Shown one piece after another: positions 32,501 through 43,141 of a stretch of 64,000 bases of DNA. The DNA is from Plumapathes pennacea (Eukaryota; Cnidaria; Anthozoa; Antipatharia; Myriopathidae), in contig OZ038467.1 of NCBI GenBank assembly GCA_964036295.1, forward strand, positions 2,485,501-2,549,500. Reading direction: 5' to 3'. Below the pieces are notes generated by a model, which saw only the letters and a list, made by a program, of their open reading frames with translations, ran no database searches and was not told the origin of the DNA. Position 1 is the stretch's first letter. Every line of letters starts with the position of its first letter. Made by a program: the position numbers and the translations under genes.

Positions 32501-33222
32501 CAGTGACTCTTCAAGGGAAGTTCCTCTACCGAGAAGCGTGTGAGCTGAAGCAAGCATGGGACGCTCTTCTACCGAAGGATCTCGCCGCAAAGTCGACGAG
32601 ATGGGAGAGCGCCCTACCTAACAACGTGACCACGAGAAGGTGCCTCGCCACCTATCGCGAACCCATCGACGCGGTGGAGCTACACGCGTTCGGAGATGCG
32701 AGCGGACGGGGAGTAGCTGCTGCAGTATACTCCGTAGTCCGTCAATCATCGGGACCAACTCAAGGGCTGTTAACAGCAAAAGCACGTCTGGCTAAACAGG
32801 GCCTGACGATACCGAGACTCGAGCTGGTAGCGGGACACATGGCCATCAACTTAGTTGAGAACGTACGCCGCGCGCTGGTCGGGTTTCCTGTCACGTCTGT
32901 TCATTGCTGGCTCGACAGTACAGTCGCGCTACATTGGATCGGCGGCGGTGGAGAATACCGCCAGTTTGTCGCAGATCGCGTTCGGAAGATCAGAGCGTGT
33001 AAGATCGACGAATGGAGACACGTGCCGACCGATCAAAACCCGGCGGACCTCGGAAGTCGTGGCGGGTCAGTCGACTGTCCACTCTGGTGGGACGGGCCGG
33101 CGTGGCTACAAAATCGTGACGCATGGCCGGCCAACCCTGTGACGGCCGCCACTCCGGAGTCCAAGGCCGAGTCCCGAGTGATTCGAGAAATGCTGGTTGC
33201 AGCGACCGTGGACAATAGTTGA
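29578..33222 (+). CDS. BEL/Pao Gag-protease-RT-RNase H polyprotein
   Basis: 1214 aa from the first ATG (the frame opens upstream with GTG only). In order: N-terminal coiled coil rich in K/E/L (about 1-140); Gag-like region of the DUF1759 type with LPKISITKFNG (about 145-330); three knuckles at about 353-366, 385-398 and 404-416 (C-x2-C-x4-H-x3/4-C); aspartic protease DSGA at 452-455; linker; reverse transcriptase with VAGDVRKAF (about 778) and YVDD (858-861); RNase H with FGDAS (about 1037), LELVAG (about 1081), WLDST (about 1112) and NPADLGSRG (about 1155). It ends about 60 residues after the last RNase H motif. No HHCC zinc site and no DDE integrase core follow. The frame is open with no damage, so it may be translated, but it could only integrate with integrase supplied from elsewhere. 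Confidence 0.92.
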   Translation: MSLKKQLGELDSKLKALHLRLKKTKDVLEKKDQLAIERQRSSIAKLAGEIDLLRGSIHETKFTLGETEENIEEWSEEIDGDLSLADESCEELAKCLKEMESQARHAEQDHIHEKTMELEKQLHQQKLEAALKQKELAEQSTPAVRLPKISITKFNGTPLDWVRFEGQFKAMVDSQKVHGVTKFSHLKELVEPRVRSALDCLPFTEEGYVRAMKYLQDKYGHPNEVAGAYVINLLELEPISERDVGKIHQFYEKLLFNVESLATLGKLDTIQGAAFFVIVKKLELLKRELVTHVAGDWRDWTFTELIEALRKWTETNTITKVDKRVVSKRSSGLPQARAFQSHDRDVKYGSYTCVYCDSEDHRASNCDKVTSPAERKKILMQKKLCFNCAAGQHSANACKSKMSCRLCHKRHHTSICQTSEEPGLTTDVGNASVVHPVVLVEINGRKFRALLDSGASHSYVSSTVIDLTHARAARSSTRRIATLLGVTTTKLREYDVCLKALKGNFALNTRVTRINKKELFMLDNPHNECRIANYPHLRDVELEDRPTKDRLPVHIILGANEFAQVRTRAPLRVGRHGEPVAELTRFGWTIMAPGIEADLSAGFLAVNATADSEGLCALDVLGLADSPAGDQQEVYREFREQLTRDEQEGWYETGLPWKGDHPPLLNNRAGSLRRLTTQVTKLRRAGKLEDYDPIIKEQLAEGVVEPAPSHPVGREFYMPHRAVIKESAESTKLRVVYDCSARAREGTPSLNDCLDPGPALQNKLWNVLVRARFHPVAVAGDVRKAFLQARVREGERDALRFHWLRDLNSTEVQTLRFTRVLFGLALSPFLLGGVIEQHLESWSDRLPEIVEEILRSLYVDDLISGGPTVNEASGLKRDAITIFADGGFTLHKWHSNEPELESNQILPPGGDGETTYAKLQLSYASGEGCKLLGLGWNKAADTLSVSIPVGETVPSKRGILGKVAHIYDPIGLVSPVTLQGKFLYREACELKQAWDALLPKDLAAKSTRWESALPNNVTTRRCLATYREPIDAVELHAFGDASGRGVAAAVYSVVRQSSGPTQGLLTAKARLAKQGLTIPRLELVAGHMAINLVENVRRALVGFPVTSVHCWLDSTVALHWIGGGGEYRQFVADRVRKIRACKIDEWRHVPTDQNPADLGSRGGSVDCPLWWDGPAWLQNRDAWPANPVTAATPESKAESRVIREMLVAATVDNS

Positions 33223-33344
33223 TTTCGACAGTAGTGCTTGAACTTTGAACTGGACATTGTTGTTAGTTATTGTTTTGAGATTATAAGCGTTTGATTTAGG
33301 ACCAGTCAGCTTCCTCAGGAGCATGTGCTTCCCTTCGGGAACCA

Positions 33345-33355
33345 CATGGGGGAGT
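33345..33355 (+). other. Polypurine tract
   Basis: ATGGGGGAG lies directly before the 3' LTR, the expected position for plus-strand priming. Confidence 0.65.
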
Positions 33356-33356
33356 G

Positions 33357-33653
33357 TGTCGGAAACTGAGTGATACGTGTGAGTGAGTGAGTGAGTGATG
33401 TGACGGAAATAATTGCCATATTTTGATTTGTGAGTCAGAATGAGTGTACCTTTGTAGTCTAATGTGTCAACTAATCGTCTTGAACAAATAAGTAATCATA
33501 GGCGCGGCCTTTTAAGGGAGATTTTGTAATTAAATCTAAGGTGATTAGAGATAGTTGAGCGAGAGCACGGGAGAAGCTTTTGAGACCGAGAGAGAAAATA
33601 CAATCATTGTGATAATCGTGACCGTGTGGGTTTTCTACCTCGTGTTCCCCACA
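33357..33653 (+). repeat. 3' LTR
   Basis: 297 bp, one base different from the 5' LTR in what I compared; followed by target copy GCTG. Confidence 0.93.
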
Positions 33654-33924
33654 GCTGTTATCACTATAAACGTGCATGGCTTGTACAAGCTGTTTTGCTG
33701 AGAGATCTTTTTTTGAGAAGTTCTATTTCGATGTTCAAAAAACTAAATTCCCGAGACCTGTTAAGTGTCTTATCCATATGGTGTTCCTAAAAGTTAAATT
33801 TTGTGTGTTAAATTTTAAGGCGTTTTATTTTTTTCTAGTCGCTTATACACAAATTATCGGCTAAACGTCAAACATTTGTCACTTGGTGACCAGGTGGTAT
33901 CAGTGTGACAACCACACACACACA

Positions 33925-33959
<35 letters not shown>

Positions 33960-35900
33960 GAGGAAATCACGTATATTACGTATATAATGATTACAATTTG
34001 CCTTATGTTCTTTGCTTTCTCCAAAACTCTTGAAGTCTAAATAACGGTAACTGTAAATGAGGGACTTTCAAGATGTTCCAACGTTAATTTAAATCATCCG
34101 CGAAAGCCGATTCTATAATATTTACAAGAACAGAATGCAATTTGATAGTTGCGGTTAGCAAATAGGCAATTTTTAAATTCATAAAGTGTATTTCTGAGGT
34201 AGTGGATGTTAACCAGACTAGTGTTGGGTGACTTCGGCAATTCTAATTTCCGTGTGCAGTTTTAACCGTTAATGTCAAATAATCAATAAGGATTATTATT
34301 ATATAGACACGAGTGTTTTACTGGAAAATGGATTTTATTTTCTCATGGTAAAAACAATATTTTACTCACTCGCGAAGCGCTCGTTCGTAAAATATTGTTT
34401 TTACCATGAGAAAATAAAACTCATATCTTCGCGCCGCCGTGTAATATCCTCGATATATTATACATGTGAACTTCTATTGAAATTCTACTTGCGTGGCAGC
34501 CACGTTGGTTCCACTAGCAATGAAACCCTTGTAATGGAGCTTGTTTTAAAATGTCTTCTCATTTAAAGCGATTCTATAATATTTACAAGAACAGAATGCA
34601 ATTTGATAGTTGCGGTTAGCAAATAGGCTATCAGGAATTTAATTCATAAAGTATATTTCTGAGGTAGTGGATGTTAATCAGACTAGTGTTGGGTGACTTC
34701 ATCCATTCTTAAATTTCCGTCAAACACTCCTGACGCACGGAGACTTTGATCAAGACTAAAATGAAAAGGATGTAAAGTGCGAAACTGCTCGCAAACAATT
34801 TACTGTTTTGTTTGTATTTCGTTTGATCAACCACCTGCAATGCCGGGCATGACTTGGCGTAATGCTCTAAATTAAAACCATTTGAGCTGTAATTCTTTCA
34901 CACGTCACTCTACAATTGTTCGGCACCGTTTCTTAAGCAAACCTAAGTAAACACGAGTCAACTGCACATTCGCTGTTCTTTGCTGTAAGGAAACGGCAAT
35001 TTGACATTCTGTTCGCCGATAATATTCATATAAGGTTATTGATTTTGAGCAAATTAATCAATTCCCTCTGTTCTTAACATAATTCTTAACGTATTTTCAA
35101 CAGAACGGCATTCTGTCGGTTGTTCGCGAGTCCCTCTCGGGAAAAGATCATTGTAGCGTTACAATTTAACGTACATTATAGTATCGTTGTAAAGGTCTTG
35201 GACTGCAGAATATAGATCTGATGTTATGGTTTTCAAGCACACTAAAGTTGGAGTACGAGTTAGGTTAATTTTAAAATTGATTGTTTCGGAAACGGGATTT
35301 AAAACTTTTGTCGGTTTAATTCGAAAATGCTAAAATGACGGCTTTTTTCCGAATAAAGTTTACTAACAGTACCGTGTCAGCGAATTTCGATCCGTTTTGT
35401 TTTAAGGATTTTATTCTCTTTTAAAGTGGAGAGAACCTTTTGGTATCCGTTTTTTTATGCAAACTGTTCATTAGAACAAGAACGAAAAAAAAATTATCGA
35501 AAATTGCTGACACAGTATTTGAGAAAAACTCGTCCGTTCTGCCTCACGAAAATTCTACACATTCCATTCTTGCAACAGACGGAGCCGTTTCATTTTTAAG
35601 AAAATGCTTATTTTTGACCTAATATCAGAAGGGCATAAAATCGGCCATTTTTTAGATAAAAGCACTATCAAGTAAACGTTTAGCGCATCAATGTGAATAT
35701 TTAGTAGTGTAGTGTTGTGTAAAATTGGCCATTCTCGACTTTCCGTGCGCTTTTACTCAGCTAATCAATATATAAGGATTAAGGGTCAGTTCTCGTGATT
35801 TTAGAAGCGGAGATGTAATTATGTTGAGCTGAGCCAGTTGTCCTTTGTTAGTGGCCAGCGATTAGCAAGGCAATATCAGAATACGAATCGATAAATATTG
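33654..35900. other. D2 spacer and orphan receptor 5' flank
   Basis: Equivalent of 11052-13299, with a shorter (CA)n and a longer A-run (33913-33959) and the same perfect hairpin. 34722-35900 is the 5' flank of a receptor that is no longer present. Confidence 0.6.
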
Positions 35901-37255
35901 TCCCCGAGCGAAGCGAAGCGAAGTGAGGGTAATAATCACGGCGCTAATGCAGCAAAGTCGCTTTGTGTGGAGACTCCAAGCGAGTCGCCATCTCGAAATC
36001 TAATGTTCGTCAGTCAGTCTGTCAGTCTGTCAGTCTGTCATAGGGCGACCTCTAAGGCAATGACGTAATAATAATTATCGATTAGCATCAAAGCGAGGTC
36101 AAACAAAGGTTTGAACGAAGCAACAACTGTACGTAACTGCGTTCACGAAGATGAATTTGAAAACTGGAAAACTTGACACAGCACGGTCTCGCGAAGCTCG
36201 TCTGCAAAAGAGAAGGGAACTAGCCGGGCAAAGCGAAATCGTGAAACAATCGAACAGCGCCAAATAAATACGTCTAGAGAAAAGACGACAAACATTTGAT
36301 AACCGACAACATCATGAACGGAAGCGTGCCGAAGAAGATCAAGCAAATCGGGAGCTTCAGACGCCGTCTTGTGTTAAACTCAGATCCTTATTCAGAAAGG
36401 ACAAGCAACAAAGGTTAGTCAGTGGAAAGCGAACAATCACCGTGACAAATATATTCTACCCATATCTTGTAACTCGATCACTTGTATTAAAATCTGTATG
36501 CTGATCATTTTCCCTCGAAGTATTCTTTTAATACGCTTCTGTCGCCAGTTTCGGCTACTGTATTGGCTCAGAGCAATCGGAACTTGGAGTCTTGAATGAT
36601 TTAGTCAGATGTCTTATTATTTCTTTCAAGACTAAAACTGTAACAAATACTGTAATTTGACATGCGGTGATTGCAGCGAGAATTGTTCACAAGCCCTTAG
36701 AAGTATGACTAGGTCTGAAGCCCGTGCATAATTTGAAGTAATCCGTTCAAGTTTTGCTTTGATTCTGGGAGAAATCATGTTGTTTTGAGCGCGTTCACGT
36801 ACAAAACAATTCGAGCTCATTAAACATGCATGCCTGAGTCTTGTGCATGCAACCCAGAGTAAAAACAAATTGCACAGGAAGCCTATTTAATTGTGCTGCC
36901 TATGAATTCCAAATTGGAGAATCAGTGTTTGTTTTTTTCCCGTACTACGACGGCCGACAAACTTCAAAATTTGAGTATTAGATTTTGAGAACGTGCTTGG
37001 CAGACTGTATAAATTAATTTGTCGTGCCGACCGACCGTGGGAAATACGTACTTCGTCACGCAATCGATTCTTTTTTTCAACGCAAAAGTATAACACACAC
37101 CATTCTTTTTCTCCTTCCTTTGTGTGTAGCATTTGACTTCGAAGAAAAGATTGAGTCAACATTTCGGTAAAACAAAGGCTACTCTTCTTGGGAGTACCAA
37201 AGTAAAGTCCCATCAATGTCAGAGCGAGGGGTATCTGCGATTATCGTATTTCTAG
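35901..37255 (+). mobile_element. Helitron-like element H1, uninterrupted copy
   Basis: 1355 bp, TCCCCGAGCG...TATTTCTAG, without target duplication relative to the empty site at 53997/53998. This is the simple form of 13300-17738, lacking element A. Contains the arginine-rich coding relic at 36151-36401. A short GTCAGTCT-type repeat lies near 36009-36041. Confidence 0.7.
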
Positions 37256-37744
37256 TAATGCAACTCGGCTGCGCATAGTGGGAATAGAAGGATTCCCCGA
37301 TCTTTCTGGAAATAGTACAATATTTCACATGCAAACTCTTTTGAAATAGAGGGCTTGCTTGGCATCAACAGCTAGTTTTAAACACAATGAAACATTCTTG
37401 AACAACAAAGTTATTCTTTATTTAATTTTATTATGTCCGCCATGCACACAGACAGGACTAAACGTGGTTAACAATCAATAAAACAAAATATAGTTACGTT
37501 TCAAGTCGCTCCAATTCGTTACTTATTGACATCGTACTTTAGACAGTATTAGAATCTGAACACCAAACGATTGTAATGAAATGAACCTGCGTAGTTTACA
37601 ACTGATCACTGTTTCAATAAATACAACTGTAGCATCGGCATATTGTAGTGCCTTTCTAACAGTTTTAGATGGTTAAAGTAAATAAAAGCATAAGCTACCT
37701 TTCTATAACATTATCTTGGGATGGAACTTATTTGACCGTGTCAT
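37256..37744. other. Block B spacer
   Basis: AT-rich, no gene, shared with block B copies 1 and 3. Contains the unoccupied target of the foldback element. Confidence 0.5.
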
Positions 37745-38080
37745 TCAAAACTTCGTGGTGCAGGCCATATTATCGGCCGCCATGTTGGGTTCAGGACGGG
37801 CAGGAACCACTGCGCATGCTTGTCGGTTCATAACCACTGGCCTATTTCCCATTTCTATCGCCTGCACTCGTCTCTCACCTGTGCGCCTGCAGAGCAGACG
37901 TAACGCAGCTCGTCGGAACTGCGGCATTCTGAACGTTTAAATTATTGGATTGACCAGGGAGTTGGCGAGAAGCAGGAACATTAAACCGTTAAACAGATGG
38001 TTAAAACCATACTTTGCAAAAAGGATGTCACCTTGAACAGAAATATTTACTACAGCATGGTGACGGAAACAAACCATTAC
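37745..38080 (-). pseudogene. GPCR 3' fragment, copy 2
   Basis: Same fragment as 18591-18929 but without the extra A, so TM7 reads in frame to NPII and then a stop replaces the tyrosine of NPxxY. Helix 8 and the C-tail follow. Confidence 0.8.
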
Positions 38081-39018
38081 TCATGCTTGTCGGTTCATTA
38101 CCTCTGGCCTGTTCCTTATTTCTATCGCCTGCACTCGTCTCTCATCTGTGCGCCTGCAGATCTGACGTAACGCAGCTCGTCGGAACTGCGGCATTTTGAA
38201 CGAGTAAATTATGGGATTGACCAGGGAGTTGGTAGAAATCAGAATATTTAAACAGTTATACATATGGTTAAAACTATACTTTGACAACACCCGAGCAAGG
38301 ATGTCAGCATGAAGAGAAAGAACTACAGCAGGTAACCAAGTTACTATGGAAACTGCTGTGGCTGAGGAACAGAGTGGCCGTCAGCTTACGATCCCGTGCA
38401 GTGGTCACGTGATCTTGGGGATGCTGGTAGAATCTAATCTTGATCCAAATGCTGATGTAACAGATTAAGATAATCAAGAAAAAGAATAGGTTGCAGGCTA
38501 GTCAAACGTATTTAAACACCACAGCTGAAATGAAACCATAACGTTCTGCCAGGTCGGGAAGAGGAAAGAATATCGGTAAAATCCAACCGAACCCAAACAT
38601 CACGTGATAATAACGTGATGAGAGCACGCGGTATTTCAGCGGCCATAGAGTGGCGTACATTCTTTCAAGTGCGATGATCGTCAGGTTGATCAACGAAGCG
38701 TAAGAAACGAAGTGGAAAACGGCGTTGGTTGACAGTAAAACCAGGTGGTTCTGCTTCTACAAATCGCTGGTGAAAGAAAAAGTATTATAAAGCACTTGGC
38801 CCTCCAAGAGCTCCGACCAGAAGATCCGCTGCTGCTAAGCTGATAGTTGGCCAATAACATTTGCGCTGCCTCAATTGTCTGGTTCTTGTGAGCACAGCTA
38901 CAACCACCGCATTCCCAGTGATAATTACGAGAATTTCAATAATGGAAGCCACGACATATGGAATGCTTTGAGAGCGAGGAAGGTGACCATCTTCCGTATG
39001 GATCTCTGAATTGTTCAT
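38081..39018 (-). pseudogene. GPCR pseudogene with stops and frameshifts
   Basis: Starts normally (MNNSEIHTEDG) but has a 2-bp loss near 38797 (GGPSxL region), TGG to TAG in the SDLWK motif (near 38757), TGG to TGA in KYVWLAC (near 38503), a 2-bp gain near 38363 before TM6 and the TGC-to-TGA stop that ends the tail at MNRQA. Helices are otherwise recognisable. The two tryptophan stops and the tail stop are shared with 54822-55760, so they predate that duplication. Confidence 0.9.
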
Positions 39019-40603
39019 GCCCACTCTGTTAAAGAAAATTTGCAACAAAAATAAATGAAAATTTTGATGACTGAACTGGTAGGCTTTTAGAGGCCTTTCT
39101 TTCTTTATGTCGACGCTCGTTTGATTTGTGTAAGATCACATATTTTTAGGCGATTATAAAATAGCCCCAGATAAAATATTTATCAAAAATTTATGCATTG
39201 TCTTAATTTTTTTCTTTCTTTGTTTATTAAAGTTATTTTTAGTTAGAATGCCGATTGTCACAATAGTCAAACTAATCAGACGGCCGAGTTTCAACGTAGC
39301 TAGCTCCAGCTAAACAGACTGAAAAATACAAATTCAGTGTCTTGAAAAGTCGCTGTATCAGGCCGCTGATAAACAAGCTTGCGGATTCCTAGCGATAGTT
39401 TTTAAACGTGTTATAATGGTCAGACTTTCATTATCAAAGTTTCAAGAGTCACGAAATGCGTTCAAAATAAAGGAATTGCGTAGAACCCCGTCGAAGTCTA
39501 CAGACGACTATTTTATGGTCTTTATTTAGCATTGCCGTAAAGTAACAGTGTGGCCAATATTTCCCATTCTTTCGACGGACAAGGAGCTTTGAAATAACCT
39601 TGGATAAGAGATTTTTTTTTTAGGAGTTCTATTTCTATGTTCAAAAAACTAAATTCCCGAGACCTATTAAGTGTCTTATCCATATGGTGTTCCTAAAAGT
39701 TAAATTTTAAGACGTTTTATTTTTTTTCTAGTCGCTTATACACAAATTATCTGCTAAACGTCAAACATTTGTCATTTGGCGACCAGGTGGTTTCAGTGTG
39801 ACAACCACAAAAAAAAAAAAAAACAAAAAAAAAAACACCCGAATCACGTATATTGTGTTCTGATCCTTCCTGTCCTGCACGGTAAACTGAACGATTACAA
39901 TTTGTCCTATGTTCTTTGCTTTCTACAAAACTCTTGAAGTCTAAATAACGGTAACTGTAAATGAGGGACTTTCAAGATGTTCCAACGTTATTTAAATCAT
40001 CCGCAAAGCCGATTCTATAATATTTACAAGAACAGAATGCAATTTGATAATTGCGGTTAGCAAATAGGCAATTTTTAAATTCATTAAGTGTATTTCTGAG
40101 GTAGTGAATGTTAACCAGACTAGTGTTGGGTGACTTCGGCAATTCTAATTTCCGTGTGCAGTTTTAACCGTTAATGTCAAATAATCAATAAGGATCATAT
40201 AGATACGAGTGTTTTACTGGAAAATATACCGTGCGTAAAATCCATACGAAACTACATCCGGGACCCGAGTGTCGTATTTTCCATATCCTCACTAGTGAGG
40301 ATATCGTTGGCATCATTTCCCACTTTTGCACGGTTGTTTGTGCAATTTCTCGTAAAACACTCGTGCCTAATATAATAAAAAGAAAATTACACGGCGGCTT
40401 GTAAGATATGGATTTTATTTTCTCGTGGTAAAAACTATATTTTACCACTCGAAAATAATATTCATATCTTCGCGCCGCCGTGTAATATCCTCCATATATT
40501 ACACATGTGAACTTCTGTTGAAATTCTACTTGCGTGGCAGCCACGTTGGTTCCACTAGCAATGAAACCCTTGTAATGGAGGTTGTTTTAAAATGTCTTCT
40601 CAT
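39019..40603. other. Spacer between receptor copies
   Basis: Receptor upstream flank to about 39575, then a junction into sequence like 1543-2555: degenerate spacer units, an interrupted A-rich run near 39809-39837 and the double hairpin (40206-40490). No gene recognised. Confidence 0.55.
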
Positions 40604-41611
40604 TTAAAGCTTCGTGGTGTAGGCCATGTTATCGGCCGCCATGTTCGGTTGAGGATGGGAACAAACCATTGCGCATGCTTGTCGGTTCATTACCTCTGGC
40701 CTGTTCCTCATTTCTATCGCCTGCACTCGTCTCTCATCTGTATGCCTGCAGAGCAGACGTAACGCAGCTCGTCGGAACTGCGGCATTTTTAACGAGTAAA
40801 TTAGTGGATTGACCAGGGAGTTGGCGAGAAGCAGGAAAAGTAAACCGCTAAACAGATGGTTAAAGCCATACATTGACAACACCCGAACAAGGATGTCATC
40901 ATGAAGAGTAAGAACTACAGCAGGTAACCAGGTTACTATGGAAACTGCTGTGACAAGGAACAGAGTGGCCGTCAACTTACGATCCCGTGCAGTGGTCACG
41001 TGGTTTTGGGGATGCTGATAGAATTTAATCTTGATCCAAATGCTGATGTAACAGACCAAAATAATCAAGAAAAAGAGTAAGTTGCAGGCTAGCCAAACAT
41101 ATTTATCCACCACAGCTGAAATGAAACCATAATGTCCTACCAAGTTTAGAAAAGGAAAGAATATTGGTAAAATCCAACCAAACCCAAACATCACGTGATA
41201 ACTTCGTGATGAGAGTACGCGATGTTTCAGCGGCCATAGAGTGGCGTACATCCTCTCCAGTGCGACGACCGTCAGGTTGAGTAACGAAGCGTAAGAAAAG
41301 AAAAGGTAAACGGCGTTGGTTGACAGAAAAACCAGGGAGTTCAGCTTCCACAAATCGCTGGTGAAAGAAAAAGCATTATAAAGCACTGATGGCCCTCCAA
41401 GAGCTCCGACCAGAAGATCCGCTACTGCTAAACTGGTAGCTGGCCAATAACATTTGCGTTGCCGCAACTGTCTGGTTCTTGTGAACACAGCTACAACCAC
41501 CGCATTCCCAGTGATAATTACGAGAATTTCGATAATGAAAGTTACGACATACGGAATACTTTGAAAGCGAGGAAGGCGACCATCTTCCATATGGATCTCT
41601 GAAGTGTTCAT
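40604..41611 (-). CDS. Class A GPCR, intact
   Basis: 335 aa with NTS sequon at 2-4, GN, SLAVAD, ERM at the TM3 end, TWLP, NPLIY and helix 8. It differs from 24127-25134 at numerous sites, mostly the N-terminal loop, TM2-TM3 turn, TM4-TM5 (FLNLVGHYGFISAVVDKYVW) and TM6-ECL3 (LHDDILVRVLSMYG). ICL2, most of ICL3 and the tail are unchanged. No Cys at 3.25 and none in ECL2. An acceptor-like TTTAACAG precedes the ATG. Confidence 0.92.
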   Translation of the reverse strand: MNTSEIHMEDGRLPRFQSIPYVVTFIIEILVIITGNAVVVAVFTRTRQLRQRKCYWPATSLAVADLLVGALGGPSVLYNAFSFTSDLWKLNSLVFLSTNAVYLFFSYASLLNLTVVALERMYATLWPLKHRVLSSRSYHVMFGFGWILPIFFPFLNLVGHYGFISAVVDKYVWLACNLLFFLIILVCYISIWIKIKFYQHPQNHVTTARDRKLTATLFLVTAVSIVTWLPAVVLTLHDDILVRVLSMYGFNHLFSGLLFLLLANSLVNPLIYSLKMPQFRRAALRLLCRHTDERRVQAIEMRNRPEVMNRQACAMVCSHPQPNMAADNMAYTTKL

Positions 41612-41687
41612 GCCCACTCTGTTAAAGAAAATTTGCAACAAAACTAAATGAGAAATTTAATGACTGAACTGGTAGGGTTTTAGAGGC

Positions 41688-41722
<35 letters not shown>

Positions 41723-42006
41723 TATGTCGGCACTTGTCTGATTTGTGTAAAATCACATTTTTTTAGGCGATTATAAAATAGCCCAAGATAAAATATTTTT
41801 CAAAAATTTATGCATTGTCTTTTAAGAATTAAAATTCTTTCTTTCTTTGTTGCTTCCGAGCGCATGCGCGAGGTAGCACATATTCTGGTCATGAACGAGA
41901 TCAGGGATCTCTAGATGTTCACTCATGTGACAGCTGATGGCCAATCAGCAGCCATATAATGATGCCCAGGGGACCGTGAGTGTTTTTCTCCGACGTCGGC
42001 GAGCTT
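41612..42006. other. Receptor 5' flank with expanded (CTTT)n
   Basis: Conserved upstream block, with about nine CTTT units at 41683-41721 against about three or four in other copies, then sequence like 3770-3905 ending where element A begins. Confidence 0.6.
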
Positions 42007-43141
42007 AAACATAGGTCCGCAAAGCGTACGTGAAGCTATTTGCTAGTTGATGATAGTCTATGATAGGTAGTTCGTGTTACAACGGGGCACGAACTATCAT
42101 CGATGAATATTATCACCGTTTGCGGATCGGGGTTTTACACTGTTCTACTATGCCAGCTACGTACTATGCATGACCAAACACAAATGCACAAACATGACAG
42201 TTTATTATATGATTATTTTGAGCTGATCGACATAAAAGGAGGAAAGTATAGCTTGCCAAAATACTTCAAGTCGTTCTGTAAATTTCTGCGAGGTAAGCCA
42301 GACTTTGACTCGTTATAGTAGTTTCGTATTAAGGTAACACACTCCAACCAAACAAAACTTGTTTCTCGTGCTCTTCGAACGGTGGTGAAAAGGATTCACA
42401 GTAAAATTTCCTGTCGATTTTTCATTAGTGACAGAATCCGCTCGAGACAATTTTATAAACAAACAACTCAGACATACCACAGTCGATCTGCATTTGCAAT
42501 TATGGCATGAAATCATGTGTCAACAAACATATCAGCGAACGCAAAAAAACTCGGAATAAGCTTTTACCTTGCCAAAACATGTCATGGTCACACCATACAG
42601 CTGTGTTCCTTCTTTTGTGAGCGGAGCGTATATTCGCAAATGTGTCCAGAAATGTCGCTCTAAATGTGAATCTGTATCGCCTGTTTGCCAGATACTACGG
42701 ATATGTCAGCCGGGGGCTGAAGGGGGAGCAGATTTCCACATGTAACCAAAGAATCGGCAACGCTCACAGCCGCCATTAAATAATGCCTTGAATTTCCACG
42801 TGCGAGAGAGCCAATTTTATTTAGAAAACCCCTCCCTGGAGAGGTAATTTAGCTTCTGACATTCTGTCGCAAAGTTGTAACATTAGCACGGAAACCCTTT
42901 ATTGGAAATCTCTCTGTGCATTCTTTGTGTTAAGTAGATAATAAAAGACAAACTTTCTCACAGGACCTGTACCACGGCGGCTTTATATGGATAACACTTC
43001 ATGCTCCTCCCCCCTCAGTAGTTTTTGCCACCTAGAGGGGGAGCATTTTAATGACCTAATGAGATGGGCCGAACGGCTGTTCAACTATCGCCCAAACGCC
43101 GACATAGAAGCTATTTGCATATTGCAAAATAGCTTCAAAAA
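42007..43141 (-). mobile_element. Element A, short copy
   Basis: Reverse orientation relative to 14475-17555. GAAGCTATTTGC at about 42031-42042 and the hairpin GAAGCTATTTGC...GCAAAATAGCTTC at 43107-43135. Continuous across the point where the other copy holds the Helitron-like insertion, so it serves as the empty-site reference. No ORF of note. Confidence 0.7.

Larger units (their letters stand above)
29196..33653 (+). mobile_element. BEL/Pao LTR retroelement without integrase
   Basis: 4458-bp element with two 297-bp LTRs (TGTCGG...CCCACA) and 4-bp target duplication GCTG (29192-29195 and 33654-33657). The empty site CCTTCGCTGTTATCAC is present at about 1490, 23066 and 58820. The LTRs differ at one seen position (TTAACT against TCAACT), so insertion is recent. 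One long ORF fills the interior, but it ends after RNase H only 134 bp before the 3' LTR, leaving no room for the integrase that BEL elements normally encode. Confidence 0.9.
21578..37075. repeat. Segmental duplication copy D2
   Basis: Second copy of D1, carrying the intact BEL/Pao element and the receptor at 24127-25134. Collinearity with D1 is lost at a T-run near 37071, where D1 carries a 3.08-kb insertion starting at 14475. It resumes at D1 position about 17556, so D2 looks like the uninserted state at that point. Confidence 0.9.
34722..39575. repeat. Duplicated block B, copy 2
   Basis: Collinear with block B copies 1 and 3. It carries the Helitron-like insertion (35901-37255) but lacks element A, the foldback element and the MITE found in copy 1. 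Confidence 0.85.
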
